From an uncultured Granulosicoccaceae bacterium (GTDB lineage Bacteria > Pseudomonadota > Gammaproteobacteria > Granulosicoccales > Granulosicoccaceae), in assembly GCA_938003855.1 (NCBI GenBank), contig CALKXD010000031.1, positions 1 through 43,290 of the forward strand: a DNA stretch of 43,290 bases. The letters are read 5' to 3'. Below are positions 25,720 to 34,082 of the stretch, piece by piece. Each line of letters starts with the position of its first letter. Positions within the stretch are counted from its first letter, which is position 1. The notes under the pieces are model-generated. The model was not told where the DNA came from, did not search any database, and saw only the letters and a list, made by a program, of their open reading frames with translations. The translations under genes were made by a program, and so were the position numbers.

Positions 25720-26693
25720 TCCCGCATAGATTATCCCGCGATCTGCTTCTGGCACTTGCACTGATGGCATTGATTGCTGTGGTGTACCTGCGCTTCCCGA
25801 CGTTTGCCACACCCGCGTCATTGCTGGGCGTGTTTAACGATACATCGATACTGATTATTCTTGCACTTGGGCAGATGGCGGTGGTGCTGACACGGTGCAT
25901 CGACTTATCCATGGCCTCCAACCTTGCGCTGGTGGGCATGTGTACCGCTATGTTAAACGCCTCTCTGCCGGAGCTGCCTGTTCCGGTTCTGGTGATTATC
26001 GCTCTGGTGCTCGGCGCGCTGCTGGGTAGTATCAATGGACTGCTGGTCTGGAAGCTGGATATCCCCCCTATCGTGGTGACGCTGGGCACGCTGACGATTT
26101 TCCGCGGCATTATATTTTTAATCTCCGACGGGCAATGGGTCAACGCCCACGAGATGAGCCCGGCGTTCAAGGCACTGCCCAGACTTGAAGTAATGGGGTT
26201 ACCGGTGCTCTCGTGGCTCGCCATCACCAGCATTGCCTGCCTTTACGTATTACTCACCCGGACCCCGATGGGCAGGGCATTCTATGCCGTAGGCGGCAAT
26301 CCTGATGCTGCCGTCTACACGGGTATTAACGTCGGCCGCACCCGCTTTAACGCCTTTGTTTTATCGGGAGCGCTATCCGGTATTTCCGGCTATTTATGGG
26401 TGTCGCGTTACGCAGTCGCCTACGTCGACATTGCGGCAGGTTTTGAACTCGATGTGGTCGCCGCCTGTGTCATTGGCGGTATTTCCATCGCCGGTGGTAT
26501 GGGCACGGTAGCGGGGGCGGTACTGGGTGCGCTGTTTCTCGGTGTGATCAAGAACGCCTTACCGGTGGTGAATATTTCACCCTTCTGGCAGCAGGCTATC
26601 TCCGGCTCGGCAATTATAATAGCGGTGATCTTCAACGCCCGCTCTGAACGACGCCCCGGTCGAATAATCCTCAAGCAGGCGGAGCAGACATGA
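25716..26693 (+). CDS. rhaP: Rhamnose ABC transporter permease (CUT2 family), first
   Basis: Permease of 325 residues, about eight to ten helices. CUT2/RbsC features: ILALGQMAVVLTRCIDLSMASNLAL, the NGLLVWKLDIPPIVVTLGTL segment after helix 4, and RAFYAVGGNPDAAVYTGI in the cytoplasmic loop, followed by AACVIGGISIAGGMGTVAG. ATGA overlaps at both ends bind it to the ATPase and to the second permease. The rhaP/rhaQ assignment follows gene order in Rhizobium and is arbitrary between the two. Confidence 0.87.
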   Translation: MIPHRLSRDLLLALALMALIAVVYLRFPTFATPASLLGVFNDTSILIILALGQMAVVLTRCIDLSMASNLALVGMCTAMLNASLPELPVPVLVIIALVLGALLGSINGLLVWKLDIPPIVVTLGTLTIFRGIIFLISDGQWVNAHEMSPAFKALPRLEVMGLPVLSWLAITSIACLYVLLTRTPMGRAFYAVGGNPDAAVYTGINVGRTRFNAFVLSGALSGISGYLWVSRYAVAYVDIAAGFELDVVAACVIGGISIAGGMGTVAGAVLGALFLGVIKNALPVVNISPFWQQAISGSAIIIAVIFNARSERRPGRIILKQAEQT

Positions 26694-27688
26694 CCGGCAC
26701 CCACAGCAATAATATCCCTGATCGACTGCGCAGCCCGTTGATCAGAATGATCGCCAGTTGGGAGTTTCTGCTGCTGTGTGTCGGCGTGGCCATTTTTTTT
26801 CTAAACGTGCAGGCCTCACCTTACTTTCTTGACCCCTGGAATCTGTCAGACGCCACCTTCAATTTCACCGAAAAAGCCATGATCGCTTTTGCCATGGCTC
26901 TGGTGATCATCTCGGGAGAGATCGACTTATCCGTCGCCTCTATCATTGCACTGGTTTCAACCTGCATGGGCTTTGCAGTGCAACTCGGTGCCGATACCCC
27001 GATGTTAATCGGGATTGCGGTGCTGGTCGGCGCTGCCTGCGGAGCCTTCAACGGTTTTCTGGTGGCCGTGATGGGGCTGCCGTCTATCGTTGTCACCATC
27101 GGCACGCTATCGCTGTTCAGAGGGATTGCCTATATTGTTCTGGGCGATAAGGCCTACTCCGGCTATCCCGAGTCGTTTGCGTTTTTCGGGCAGGGCTATG
27201 TGTGGTGGGTCATCACCTTTGAAATGGTATTGTTTGTCGTGGTTGCCATTTTATTTTATATACTCCTGCATCGTACTTCGTTCGGGCGCAGCACCATCGC
27301 CATTGGCAACAACCCGACAGCCGCGCTGTTCTCTGGTATCCGGGTGTCCCGTGTGAAGTTTGTTCTGTTTGTGCTGACCGGCATTATGGCCGCCATCGCT
27401 GCCGTTTGCCTGACCTCCCGTCTCGGCTCAACCCGCCCGTCTATAGCCGTTGGCTGGGAGCTTGAGATCGTGACGATGGTCGTGCTTGGCGGGGTCAATA
27501 TACTCGGGGGGTCCGGCACTATTCCCGGTGTAGTCATCGCCGCGATTGTCATGGGTATGGTAACTTTCGGGTTGGGCCTGCTCAATGTACCGGGTATCGT
27601 GATGTCTATATTTATCGGCCTGTTGCTTATCTGTGTGATTGCACTGCCAATCATTATCCGTCGTACCAGACACCGCGTTGCCGGCTAA
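26690..27688 (+). CDS. rhaQ: Rhamnose ABC transporter permease (CUT2 family), second
   Basis: Permease of 332 residues paralogous to the preceding one. It shows the ALVIISGEIDLSVASIIAL segment, NGFLVAVMGLPSIVVTIGTL and RSTIAIGNNPTAALFSGI, then VVLGGVNILGGSGTIPG. A four-base overlap with rhaP implies coupled translation, and the kinase starts three bases after its stop. Two different permeases indicate a heterodimeric channel as in Rhizobium RhaPQ. Confidence 0.87.
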   Translation: MTGTHSNNIPDRLRSPLIRMIASWEFLLLCVGVAIFFLNVQASPYFLDPWNLSDATFNFTEKAMIAFAMALVIISGEIDLSVASIIALVSTCMGFAVQLGADTPMLIGIAVLVGAACGAFNGFLVAVMGLPSIVVTIGTLSLFRGIAYIVLGDKAYSGYPESFAFFGQGYVWWVITFEMVLFVVVAILFYILLHRTSFGRSTIAIGNNPTAALFSGIRVSRVKFVLFVLTGIMAAIAAVCLTSRLGSTRPSIAVGWELEIVTMVVLGGVNILGGSGTIPGVVIAAIVMGMVTFGLGLLNVPGIVMSIFIGLLLICVIALPIIIRRTRHRVAG

Positions 27689-27691
27689 TCG

Positions 27692-29083
27692 ATGCTGGTT
27701 GCCGTTATTGATCTGGGTAAAAGCAATTCCAAAGTTGCGTTGGTCAACACGGCAATCGCTCGCGAAATAAATGTTGTCACGCAGCGTTCTGTCGTCAATA
27801 CACAGACTCTCTACCCCAGCCTTGACCACCGCGCCATTGAGAGCTTTGTGGTCGACGCTTTACAAAACCTGTCAGCACAGCATTCTATAGACGCCGTGAC
27901 AGTTACCACGCACGGAGCAACAGTGGCGTTACTGGATAACACCGGAAGCCTTGCAATGCCGGTGCTCGACTACGAATTCAGAGGTGTCGACAGCGCACGC
28001 GACGATTACCAGCACCACCGACCGCCTTTTTCCGAAACCGGCTCACCGGCGCTGCCGGGTGGCTTAAACATCGGCGCGCAACTGTACTGGCTACAGCAGA
28101 ACTTTCCTGTGTTGTTTTCGACCGTGGATACGATTCTCACCTGGCCGCAATACTGGGTGCACTGGCTGACAGGCCACAAGCACAACGATGTCACATCACT
28201 TGGCTGCCACAGTGATCTCTACCGACCTGACCAAAAAACTTATTCGTCATTGATTGATGCTATGCAATGGCGTCATCTGATGCCCCCGACACGGCAACCG
28301 GGACAACTGAGCGGCCCGCTACAGCCAGCTATTGCACAGCAAACGGGCTTGCCGGAAAACACACCGGTCTATACCGGCATTCACGACTCAAATGCCTCGC
28401 TGGTGCCACACCTGCTGGCACAGTGCGGTACATTTACGGTGGTCTCAACCGGCACCTGGTTTATCGCGATGGCAATGGGGGGCACACCAGTGGTGCTGGA
28501 TGAAGCAAAAGACACTTTGCTTAATGTTAACGCCCACGGCCAGTCAGTGCCGTCATCCCGCTTCATGGGTGGCCGCGAGCGGGAATTACTGGGTATTACC
28601 GAACCCGCGTGCAGCAAGGCCATGGACACGTTACTGCGTGATCCGTCCACTGCACCGTATCTTATGCCATCACTGGTCCCGGACACCGGCCCTTTTCCTG
28701 ACGCATCCACACACTGGGTCAACCGCGCCAACGATACACACAGCACACATCGTGATTGCGCCGTCACACTTTACCTGGCCTTGATGACAAACGAGTGCAT
28801 GGTACAGATTGGCAGTGACGGCCCCACCTTTATAGAAGGCCCGCTTGCCCATGACAGTTGCTACGCCAAAATGCTTGCGGCTGCCAGTGGACGCCCGGTG
28901 ATGATCAGCCAGTCACAAACCGGCACAAGCGTCGGCGCGGCCATGCTGATCAAAGCACCAGACGCCCCGCCGGCCTGCACAGCGGTGACGCTGTCGCCTG
29001 ACGATCAGCAGCAACTGCAGCGTTATGCGACGCAATGGCAGCGATACCTCAGTGAGCATCTCACGAACCCGCCGCATAACTGA
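27692..29083 (+). CDS. rhaK: L-rhamnulokinase-type FGGY carbohydrate kinase
   Basis: Sugar kinase of 463 residues that should phosphorylate L-rhamnulose to L-rhamnulose-1-phosphate. The actin-like ATPase fold is seen in VIDLGKSNSKVALV (phosphate 1), TVTTHGATVALLD, the sugar-site stretch THGHKHN-like TGHKHNDVTSLG, PVYTGIHDSNAS with the catalytic-base region, VVSTGTWFIAM (phosphate 2), and QSQTGTSVGAAML near the end. It is closer to Rhizobium-type RhaK than to E. coli RhaB. It is the last gene of the transporter operon; the L-rhamnose mutarotase gene rhaU that precedes the kinase in Rhizobium is missing. Confidence 0.87.
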   Translation: MLVAVIDLGKSNSKVALVNTAIAREINVVTQRSVVNTQTLYPSLDHRAIESFVVDALQNLSAQHSIDAVTVTTHGATVALLDNTGSLAMPVLDYEFRGVDSARDDYQHHRPPFSETGSPALPGGLNIGAQLYWLQQNFPVLFSTVDTILTWPQYWVHWLTGHKHNDVTSLGCHSDLYRPDQKTYSSLIDAMQWRHLMPPTRQPGQLSGPLQPAIAQQTGLPENTPVYTGIHDSNASLVPHLLAQCGTFTVVSTGTWFIAMAMGGTPVVLDEAKDTLLNVNAHGQSVPSSRFMGGRERELLGITEPACSKAMDTLLRDPSTAPYLMPSLVPDTGPFPDASTHWVNRANDTHSTHRDCAVTLYLALMTNECMVQIGSDGPTFIEGPLAHDSCYAKMLAAASGRPVMISQSQTGTSVGAAMLIKAPDAPPACTAVTLSPDDQQQLQRYATQWQRYLSEHLTNPPHN

Positions 29084-29217
29084 TCAGCCGCCACAATATT
29101 CTGATAGCACCGGCGTCAGAGCACTTCCGCCCCCACGCGAGCCGCAATCGCGGGACCGCTGGCATGGCACCGGCCGCGTCGCCAGCGCGCTCCGGGACTG
29201 GCTACTTACCGGCATCA

Positions 29218-29418
29218 TCAATCCTGCCAGAAAGGTTTGCCGGCCTCACGCTCTGCATCCAGCCTGTCGATGCCGATATCGTCCAGTTGATGATCCTCAA
29301 GCCGCCGTAATTCCCGCCGGGTGAGAAAGTTCCGGTTCCATTTATCCAGAGTGTTTTTAACCCGCAGAAAAACCGGTGACGGATCAGTGGCTTGCCAATA
29401 ACAGGTTTTTGCTTCCAT
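29218..29418 (-). CDS. DUF1127 domain small protein
   Basis: Protein of 66 residues ending in a typical DUF1127 segment (RRELRRLEDHQLDDIGIDRLDAEREAGKPFW). Such YjiS-like proteins are small, basic-to-amphipathic and often encoded next to LysR regulators. Some act in phosphate or RNA metabolism in alphaproteobacteria, but no function can be given here. It is divergent from the LysR gene, with 97 bases between. Confidence 0.8.
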   Translation of the reverse strand: MEAKTCYWQATDPSPVFLRVKNTLDKWNRNFLTRRELRRLEDHQLDDIGIDRLDAEREAGKPFWQD

Positions 29419-29490
29419 AATGATGCCTTATCGCTGTGAATCCTTATGCAGGAGTTTCGACCATCAAACAGACAATATAAAATGATATAT

Positions 29491-29508
29491 TCTTATCGAC
29501 GCATAAGA
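29491..29508. promoter_or_regulatory. Candidate LysR-type operator
   Basis: An inverted repeat TCTTAT-N6-ATAAGA lies directly upstream of the LysR start and within the divergent gap shared with the DUF1127 gene. It contains the T-N11-A core expected of LysR-type binding sites. It probably mediates autoregulation and control of the DUF1127 gene. Confidence 0.5.
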
Positions 29509-29515
29509 TTTTATT

Positions 29516-30472
29516 GTGGATAAACACAACCTCTCGCTAAACGGTTTACGCGTGTTTGAGGTTTCTGCACGGCACTTGAACTTCACATTGGCCGCCGGGG
29601 AACTCAGCATTACTCAGGCGGCGGTGAGTCAACAGATCAGAAACCTGGAAAGCCAGCTCGACATCAAACTGTTTAACCGCCTGCCACGCAGCCTGACCTT
29701 GACCCTGCCGGGCCAGGAACTACTCGCAGCAGTGCGCCCGGCCCTCGACAGCATCAACAGCGCAATTGACCGCATCACCGGAGCCGGCAGCCAGGAGATA
29801 CTTACCGTCACCACGTTGCCCTCGTTCGCATCACGATGGCTGATACCGAGGCTAGACTCATTCCAGCAGGCCAACCATAATTTCGAATTGCACCTGCATA
29901 CCTCCGGACAAAAAACGGATCTGATCAGCGGCAACGTCGATGCCGCTATTCGGCTCGATGCACAAGACGCAGAGGGGCTTGTAAAGGAGTTTATTATTCC
30001 CGATGCACTGTGCATGGTGGGTACGCCCGAGTTGGCCGCCCGGCTTGGCGACAACTTCGAAAATCTATATAAGCAACCGCTTTCTATGGATGGCCTTCGC
30101 TTTTCTGACAACCAGAAGGCTGACCTCACCGGTCGGGAAACAGAAGATTACCTGCAGGGCCTGCCGCTCGATAAACGCAAATTAAAAATCACTGAATTCT
30201 CGGCCAGTGACAACGTCGTGCTATCGGCCTTAAGTGGCAAAGCAACCGCACTGACCCGGCTGTCATTGTGCGTTGATGATCTGGATGCCGGTCGCTTGAA
30301 AATATTATTTCATCTATGCAAGCCGCTGACCCACGGCACTTCGTTTGTCTACCCCGGGTTTCGGGCAGACGACCGCAGACTTCTGATATTCAAGGACTGG
30401 TTGTATCAGGAAGCGAAGGTATTTAACGACCGCATGGCAAAGTACTATCCAGCGTCCACTCTACGAACGTAA
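29516..30472 (+). CDS. LysR-family regulator, GcvA-like
   Basis: LysR-type regulator of 318 residues from GTG 29516. The HTH reads NGLRVFEVSARHLNFTLAAGELSITQAAVSQQIRNLE; the LNGLRVFEAAARH-type opening and LFNRLPRSLTLT are characteristic of the GcvA subgroup. The C-terminal effector domain begins around ILTVTTLPSFASRWLIPRL, again GcvA-like. Targets are unknown; the divergent DUF1127 gene is the obvious candidate, as no glycine-cleavage gene lies nearby. Confidence 0.85.
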   Translation: MDKHNLSLNGLRVFEVSARHLNFTLAAGELSITQAAVSQQIRNLESQLDIKLFNRLPRSLTLTLPGQELLAAVRPALDSINSAIDRITGAGSQEILTVTTLPSFASRWLIPRLDSFQQANHNFELHLHTSGQKTDLISGNVDAAIRLDAQDAEGLVKEFIIPDALCMVGTPELAARLGDNFENLYKQPLSMDGLRFSDNQKADLTGRETEDYLQGLPLDKRKLKITEFSASDNVVLSALSGKATALTRLSLCVDDLDAGRLKILFHLCKPLTHGTSFVYPGFRADDRRLLIFKDWLYQEAKVFNDRMAKYYPASTLRT

Positions 30473-30670
30473 CAGCACCCGGCTCACTGAGATTATCGGC
30501 ACCTGCTCACGGTAGCGGTTCAGTCTATCGCGCACCGGGCACACTGCAATTAAAGCCCGAATCGCCGGTGCAGCACATCCGGGCATCTATAAGATGGCAT
30601 CCCCGCAGTCTTATAAATACAGGGCTATCATCTCGATGCAACAGCGCCTTTGGGGACTTGATTAGCGCTA

Positions 30671-31798
30671 CTAGGCGCTGAGCAACACCGGTCCGGTCGT
30701 GGCGAACGTTACACCGACGGCATCGCCCTGCACGTACGCCTGCGCAACCTCCTGACTGACAATAAACATCACACCGTGATCAGTGTCCACACGGTACTCC
30801 ATGTGACTTCCGACATATGTGCCTTTATCAATAACACCCGCGATAGAGTCTGCGGTACCTGCGGGGTTAAGGCGTATACGACCGGGTCGCACCGCCAGGC
30901 GCACCGGTCCCGGCTTGTGTTCCGGCCCGGCTTTGAGTGCCATCTGAACAGACCCCAGACGCACCTCAGCCTGACCATTGGCAAGGCGCTCAATTTCAGC
31001 ATCCAGAATATTGGCTTCACCGATGAAGTCTGCGACAAATTCACTGGCTGGCGCTTCGTAGAGTTCCCGCGGGGTTCCGATCTGGGCAATCACCGCATTG
31101 TTCATCACAATGATCCGGTCAGACACAGCCAGCGCTTCTTCCTGATCGTGGGTAACATAGACAACAGTCAGACCCAAACGGGTTTGAATATCACGAATAT
31201 CCTCTCGTACCTGCCGACGTAGCTTGGCATCGAGGTTGGATAGTGGCTCATCAAACAACAGCACCTGCGGCTCTAACACCAGCGCACGGGCTACCGCGAC
31301 ACGCTGTTGCTGCCCACCCGAAAGCTCACTCGGCAAGCGGCTACCATAGCCACTCAGGCCTACCAGGTCGAGGCCCTGCTCGGCACGCTCTCGCACGTCC
31401 GGTTTCTGCAGGCCGGACATAGATAGCCCGTAGGACACGTTCTCCAGCACCGTCATATGGGGGAACAAGGCATAGGACTGGAAGACCATTGTGACGTCAC
31501 GGTCTGTTGCAGGCAGCCCGGTGACGTCGATATCGCCGATCGTAATTGTGCCACTGGTGGCTTTCTCCAATCCCGCGATCATGCGCAACGTGGTGGTTTT
31601 CCCACACCCGGACGGCCCTAGCAGTGTGACCAGTTCACCGGCTTCAACACGCAGCGATACATTGTCAACAGCGGTAACACTGCCACCGTAGACTTTCGAT
31701 ACCTGATTGAATTCTACCGGAGCCGCCCTGCTCGACAACGTGATGTCACCGGTTGCGGGGGCCTGCGCTGCAGTGGAGTCTTTGGTGCTATTTGTCAT
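30671..31798 (-). CDS. ABC transporter ATP-binding protein, FbpC/AfuC/PotA type
   Basis: Importer ATPase of 375 residues. After a 28-residue variable N-terminus come Walker A GPSGCGKTT, Q-loop MVFQSYALFPHM, signature LSGGQQQRV, Walker B VLLFDEPLSNLD and the H-loop YVTHDQEEA. The C-terminal 120 residues form a TOBE-type regulatory domain (RLAVRPGRIRL). This architecture is shared by ferric-iron, polyamine, 2-aminoethylphosphonate and hexose-phosphate importers. It is the third gene of a minus-strand operon, 14 bases after the permease. Substrate is not decidable from the ATPase. Confidence 0.87.
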   Translation of the reverse strand: MTNSTKDSTAAQAPATGDITLSSRAAPVEFNQVSKVYGGSVTAVDNVSLRVEAGELVTLLGPSGCGKTTTLRMIAGLEKATSGTITIGDIDVTGLPATDRDVTMVFQSYALFPHMTVLENVSYGLSMSGLQKPDVRERAEQGLDLVGLSGYGSRLPSELSGGQQQRVAVARALVLEPQVLLFDEPLSNLDAKLRRQVREDIRDIQTRLGLTVVYVTHDQEEALAVSDRIIVMNNAVIAQIGTPRELYEAPASEFVADFIGEANILDAEIERLANGQAEVRLGSVQMALKAGPEHKPGPVRLAVRPGRIRLNPAGTADSIAGVIDKGTYVGSHMEYRVDTDHGVMFIVSQEVAQAYVQGDAVGVTFATTGPVLLSA

Positions 31799-31812
31799 GA
31801 ATGCTATCCGTT

Positions 31813-34020
31813 TTACACGGCGACCGGGTCAGCGCGCCGGGATGTTTTGGTGCGGCCAACAAGCAACTGCATGATTGACACGATCGACAACATCACCACA
31901 ATCAACACCGTTGAATAGGCAATTGCAATTCCATAGTCGTTGTTTTCAACGCGCCCGATAATGTAGCTTGTCGCCATATCGTACTGGGCACTGACCAGAA
32001 AGATAACCGCGCTGATCGCCGTCATGGCCCGCACAAAACTAAACACCATAGCGGCCACAATCGCGGGCTTCATCAATGGCAGAATAATCCGGGTGAAAGT
32101 ACGCCAGGTACTTGCACCAAGCGTCAGCGAGGCCTCGTCCAGACTTTTATCGAGCTGCGACATCGATGCAATACCGGCTCGCACGCCAACCGGCATGTTG
32201 CGAAAAACAAAGCTGATGATCAAAATCACGCCAGTGCCGGTCAGCTCTATCGGTGGCACATTAAACGCCAGAATATAGCTGACGCCAATCACCGTGCCCG
32301 GTATCGCAAAACTCAGCATGGTGCCAAATTCAAAAGCGCCCTTGGCAGCAAAGTTCTGCCGCACCAGCAGAAACGCCGTGATCAGGCCAACCATCGCGGT
32401 AATCGGCGCGGCGGTCGCTGCAATTTGCAAGGTCGTCAGGAAAGAGTCCCAGGCCGCCCCTTTCAGGCGCAGACCATTGTCGTCCCACACCACGCCAAAG
32501 GCCTGAATATAGTGTTTGAACGTCAGCGTGTTGTTAAGCCCCCACACTTCGACAAAGCTACCGTAGACAATCATCCCGTAGACTACCAATGTAAAACCGG
32601 CCCATACCAGCGCGATGATCCAGCACGGTAGCAATACGCGCTTCGGCAGCAGCGCATGCGCACCACTATCGCCTTTGCCGGTTTTGGTAACAAACGATTT
32701 CTGTCCCAGCCAGCGGCGCTGGGCATAGAATGCCGTCAGTGTAAACAACAACAATACAATCGCCAGTACAGCAGCACGACCCTGATCATTCTGTGCACCG
32801 ACAATAGAAAAGAAAATCTCAGTGGAGAGCACATCATAGTTTCCGCCCAGCACCAGCGGATTGCCGAAGTCGGCCATGCTTTCGATAAAACCCAATAGAA
32901 AGGCATTAGCCAGACCGGGGCGCATCAGTGGCAGCGATACAGTACGAAAGGTTTGCCAGCGGCTGGCACGCAGCGTCTGCGAGGCCTCTTCCATGGAAGG
33001 GCTGACGCCTTCCACGACGCCAATCAACACTAAAAATGCAATTGGCGTAAACGATAATAGTTGCGCGATAAAAATACCGGGTAATCCATAAACCCAGCGG
33101 GTCGGCTGAATACCAAGCATATCGGCGACGAAAGTTGTCACGGTCCCGGACAACCCGAACAATAAGATAATTGCCAGACCGATCACAAACGGCGGCGTGA
33201 TGATCGGTAATACGGTCAGTGGTCGCAGCAGTGATGCCTGACGAATACCGGATCGGGTGGCGACCAGCGCAAACACCAGACCCAGTGCCGTCGTAAAAAA
33301 ACCGACCAGCAAAGCCAGAAACAGCGAGTTCCAGGCGACACCGCAGGTGCGCTCGCCAGTCACGCAACCGAGGCTCCATATTTTGTCGTCACTGAATTTG
33401 CCAAAAAAAGCCCCGAGTGAAAACAAGCCGTTGTCATCGGTTACTGCACTCGACAACATAGTCACAATCGGGAAAAATATAAACACGCTGACAATGGCGA
33501 CTATAAAGCCGATAGCGCCGACAACAAATACATCGCCGTTGACGGCACCGCGTGCAGCCAGGCCGGTGGTCACAAAAAACAGGCAGGCTACCGCGACCAG
33601 CAAACCGCCATAGCCCATGCCGAATTGCCGGTCACCAAGCTCACCGAACAGTGCTTTCAGCCACTCGGCGTTGAAGCCGCGTATACCTATAGACAGCCCT
33701 TGTGCTGCCAGCCACAGCAACCCCAGCGTACCTGCCGCAATCAAAAGAGCACCATAGAACCTATGCGTTCTAGACAAAAACACCGTTGGCGCGGCCAATG
33801 CAAATACCGCCAGTAACGGTGCCAGCCACAGTTTTTCACCCTGCACTAATAGAAACAGCGCGGGCGCGTAGTCGGTGTCGAAGGGATAGCCGTCAAACAG
33901 CCATTCAAAGCTGAACAAGCCGTCTTCGAGCATGTACCAGGGAAACAGGCAGAAGCCTGCCAGCGCCACGGTTAACCACAGCAACGCTACACGATCAAAG
34001 CGGGTAATTGACGTATTCAA
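31813..34020 (-). CDS. ABC transporter fused permease, FbpB/AfuB type
   Basis: Large permease of 735 residues with about 14-16 hydrophobic helices and two BPD_transp_1 halves. The EAA-type loops are EEASQTLRASRWQTFRTVSLPLMRPG in the first half and DEASLTLGASTWRTFTRIILPLMKPA in the second; a long N-terminal membrane section precedes the first half. The size and fusion match AfuB-like permeases rather than the shorter classical FbpB. It lies between the binding-protein and ATPase genes, with a perfect hairpin upstream. Confidence 0.87.
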   Translation of the reverse strand: MNTSITRFDRVALLWLTVALAGFCLFPWYMLEDGLFSFEWLFDGYPFDTDYAPALFLLVQGEKLWLAPLLAVFALAAPTVFLSRTHRFYGALLIAAGTLGLLWLAAQGLSIGIRGFNAEWLKALFGELGDRQFGMGYGGLLVAVACLFFVTTGLAARGAVNGDVFVVGAIGFIVAIVSVFIFFPIVTMLSSAVTDDNGLFSLGAFFGKFSDDKIWSLGCVTGERTCGVAWNSLFLALLVGFFTTALGLVFALVATRSGIRQASLLRPLTVLPIITPPFVIGLAIILLFGLSGTVTTFVADMLGIQPTRWVYGLPGIFIAQLLSFTPIAFLVLIGVVEGVSPSMEEASQTLRASRWQTFRTVSLPLMRPGLANAFLLGFIESMADFGNPLVLGGNYDVLSTEIFFSIVGAQNDQGRAAVLAIVLLLFTLTAFYAQRRWLGQKSFVTKTGKGDSGAHALLPKRVLLPCWIIALVWAGFTLVVYGMIVYGSFVEVWGLNNTLTFKHYIQAFGVVWDDNGLRLKGAAWDSFLTTLQIAATAAPITAMVGLITAFLLVRQNFAAKGAFEFGTMLSFAIPGTVIGVSYILAFNVPPIELTGTGVILIISFVFRNMPVGVRAGIASMSQLDKSLDEASLTLGASTWRTFTRIILPLMKPAIVAAMVFSFVRAMTAISAVIFLVSAQYDMATSYIIGRVENNDYGIAIAYSTVLIVVMLSIVSIMQLLVGRTKTSRRADPVAV

Positions 34021-34029
34021 GGAGAGATA

Positions 34030-34056
34030 GACTCTGAACCGGCACGGTTCAGAGTC
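34030..34056 (-). other. Intercistronic hairpin after the binding-protein gene
   Basis: A perfect 12-base-pair stem (34030-34041 with 34045-34056) with a three-base loop fills the 62-base gap between the binding-protein gene and the permease gene. No T-tract follows on the minus strand, so it is likely an mRNA-stabilising or attenuating element rather than a full terminator. Confidence 0.7.
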
Positions 34057-34082
34057 CTAACGGTGATAGGCACTCGTCAGAA

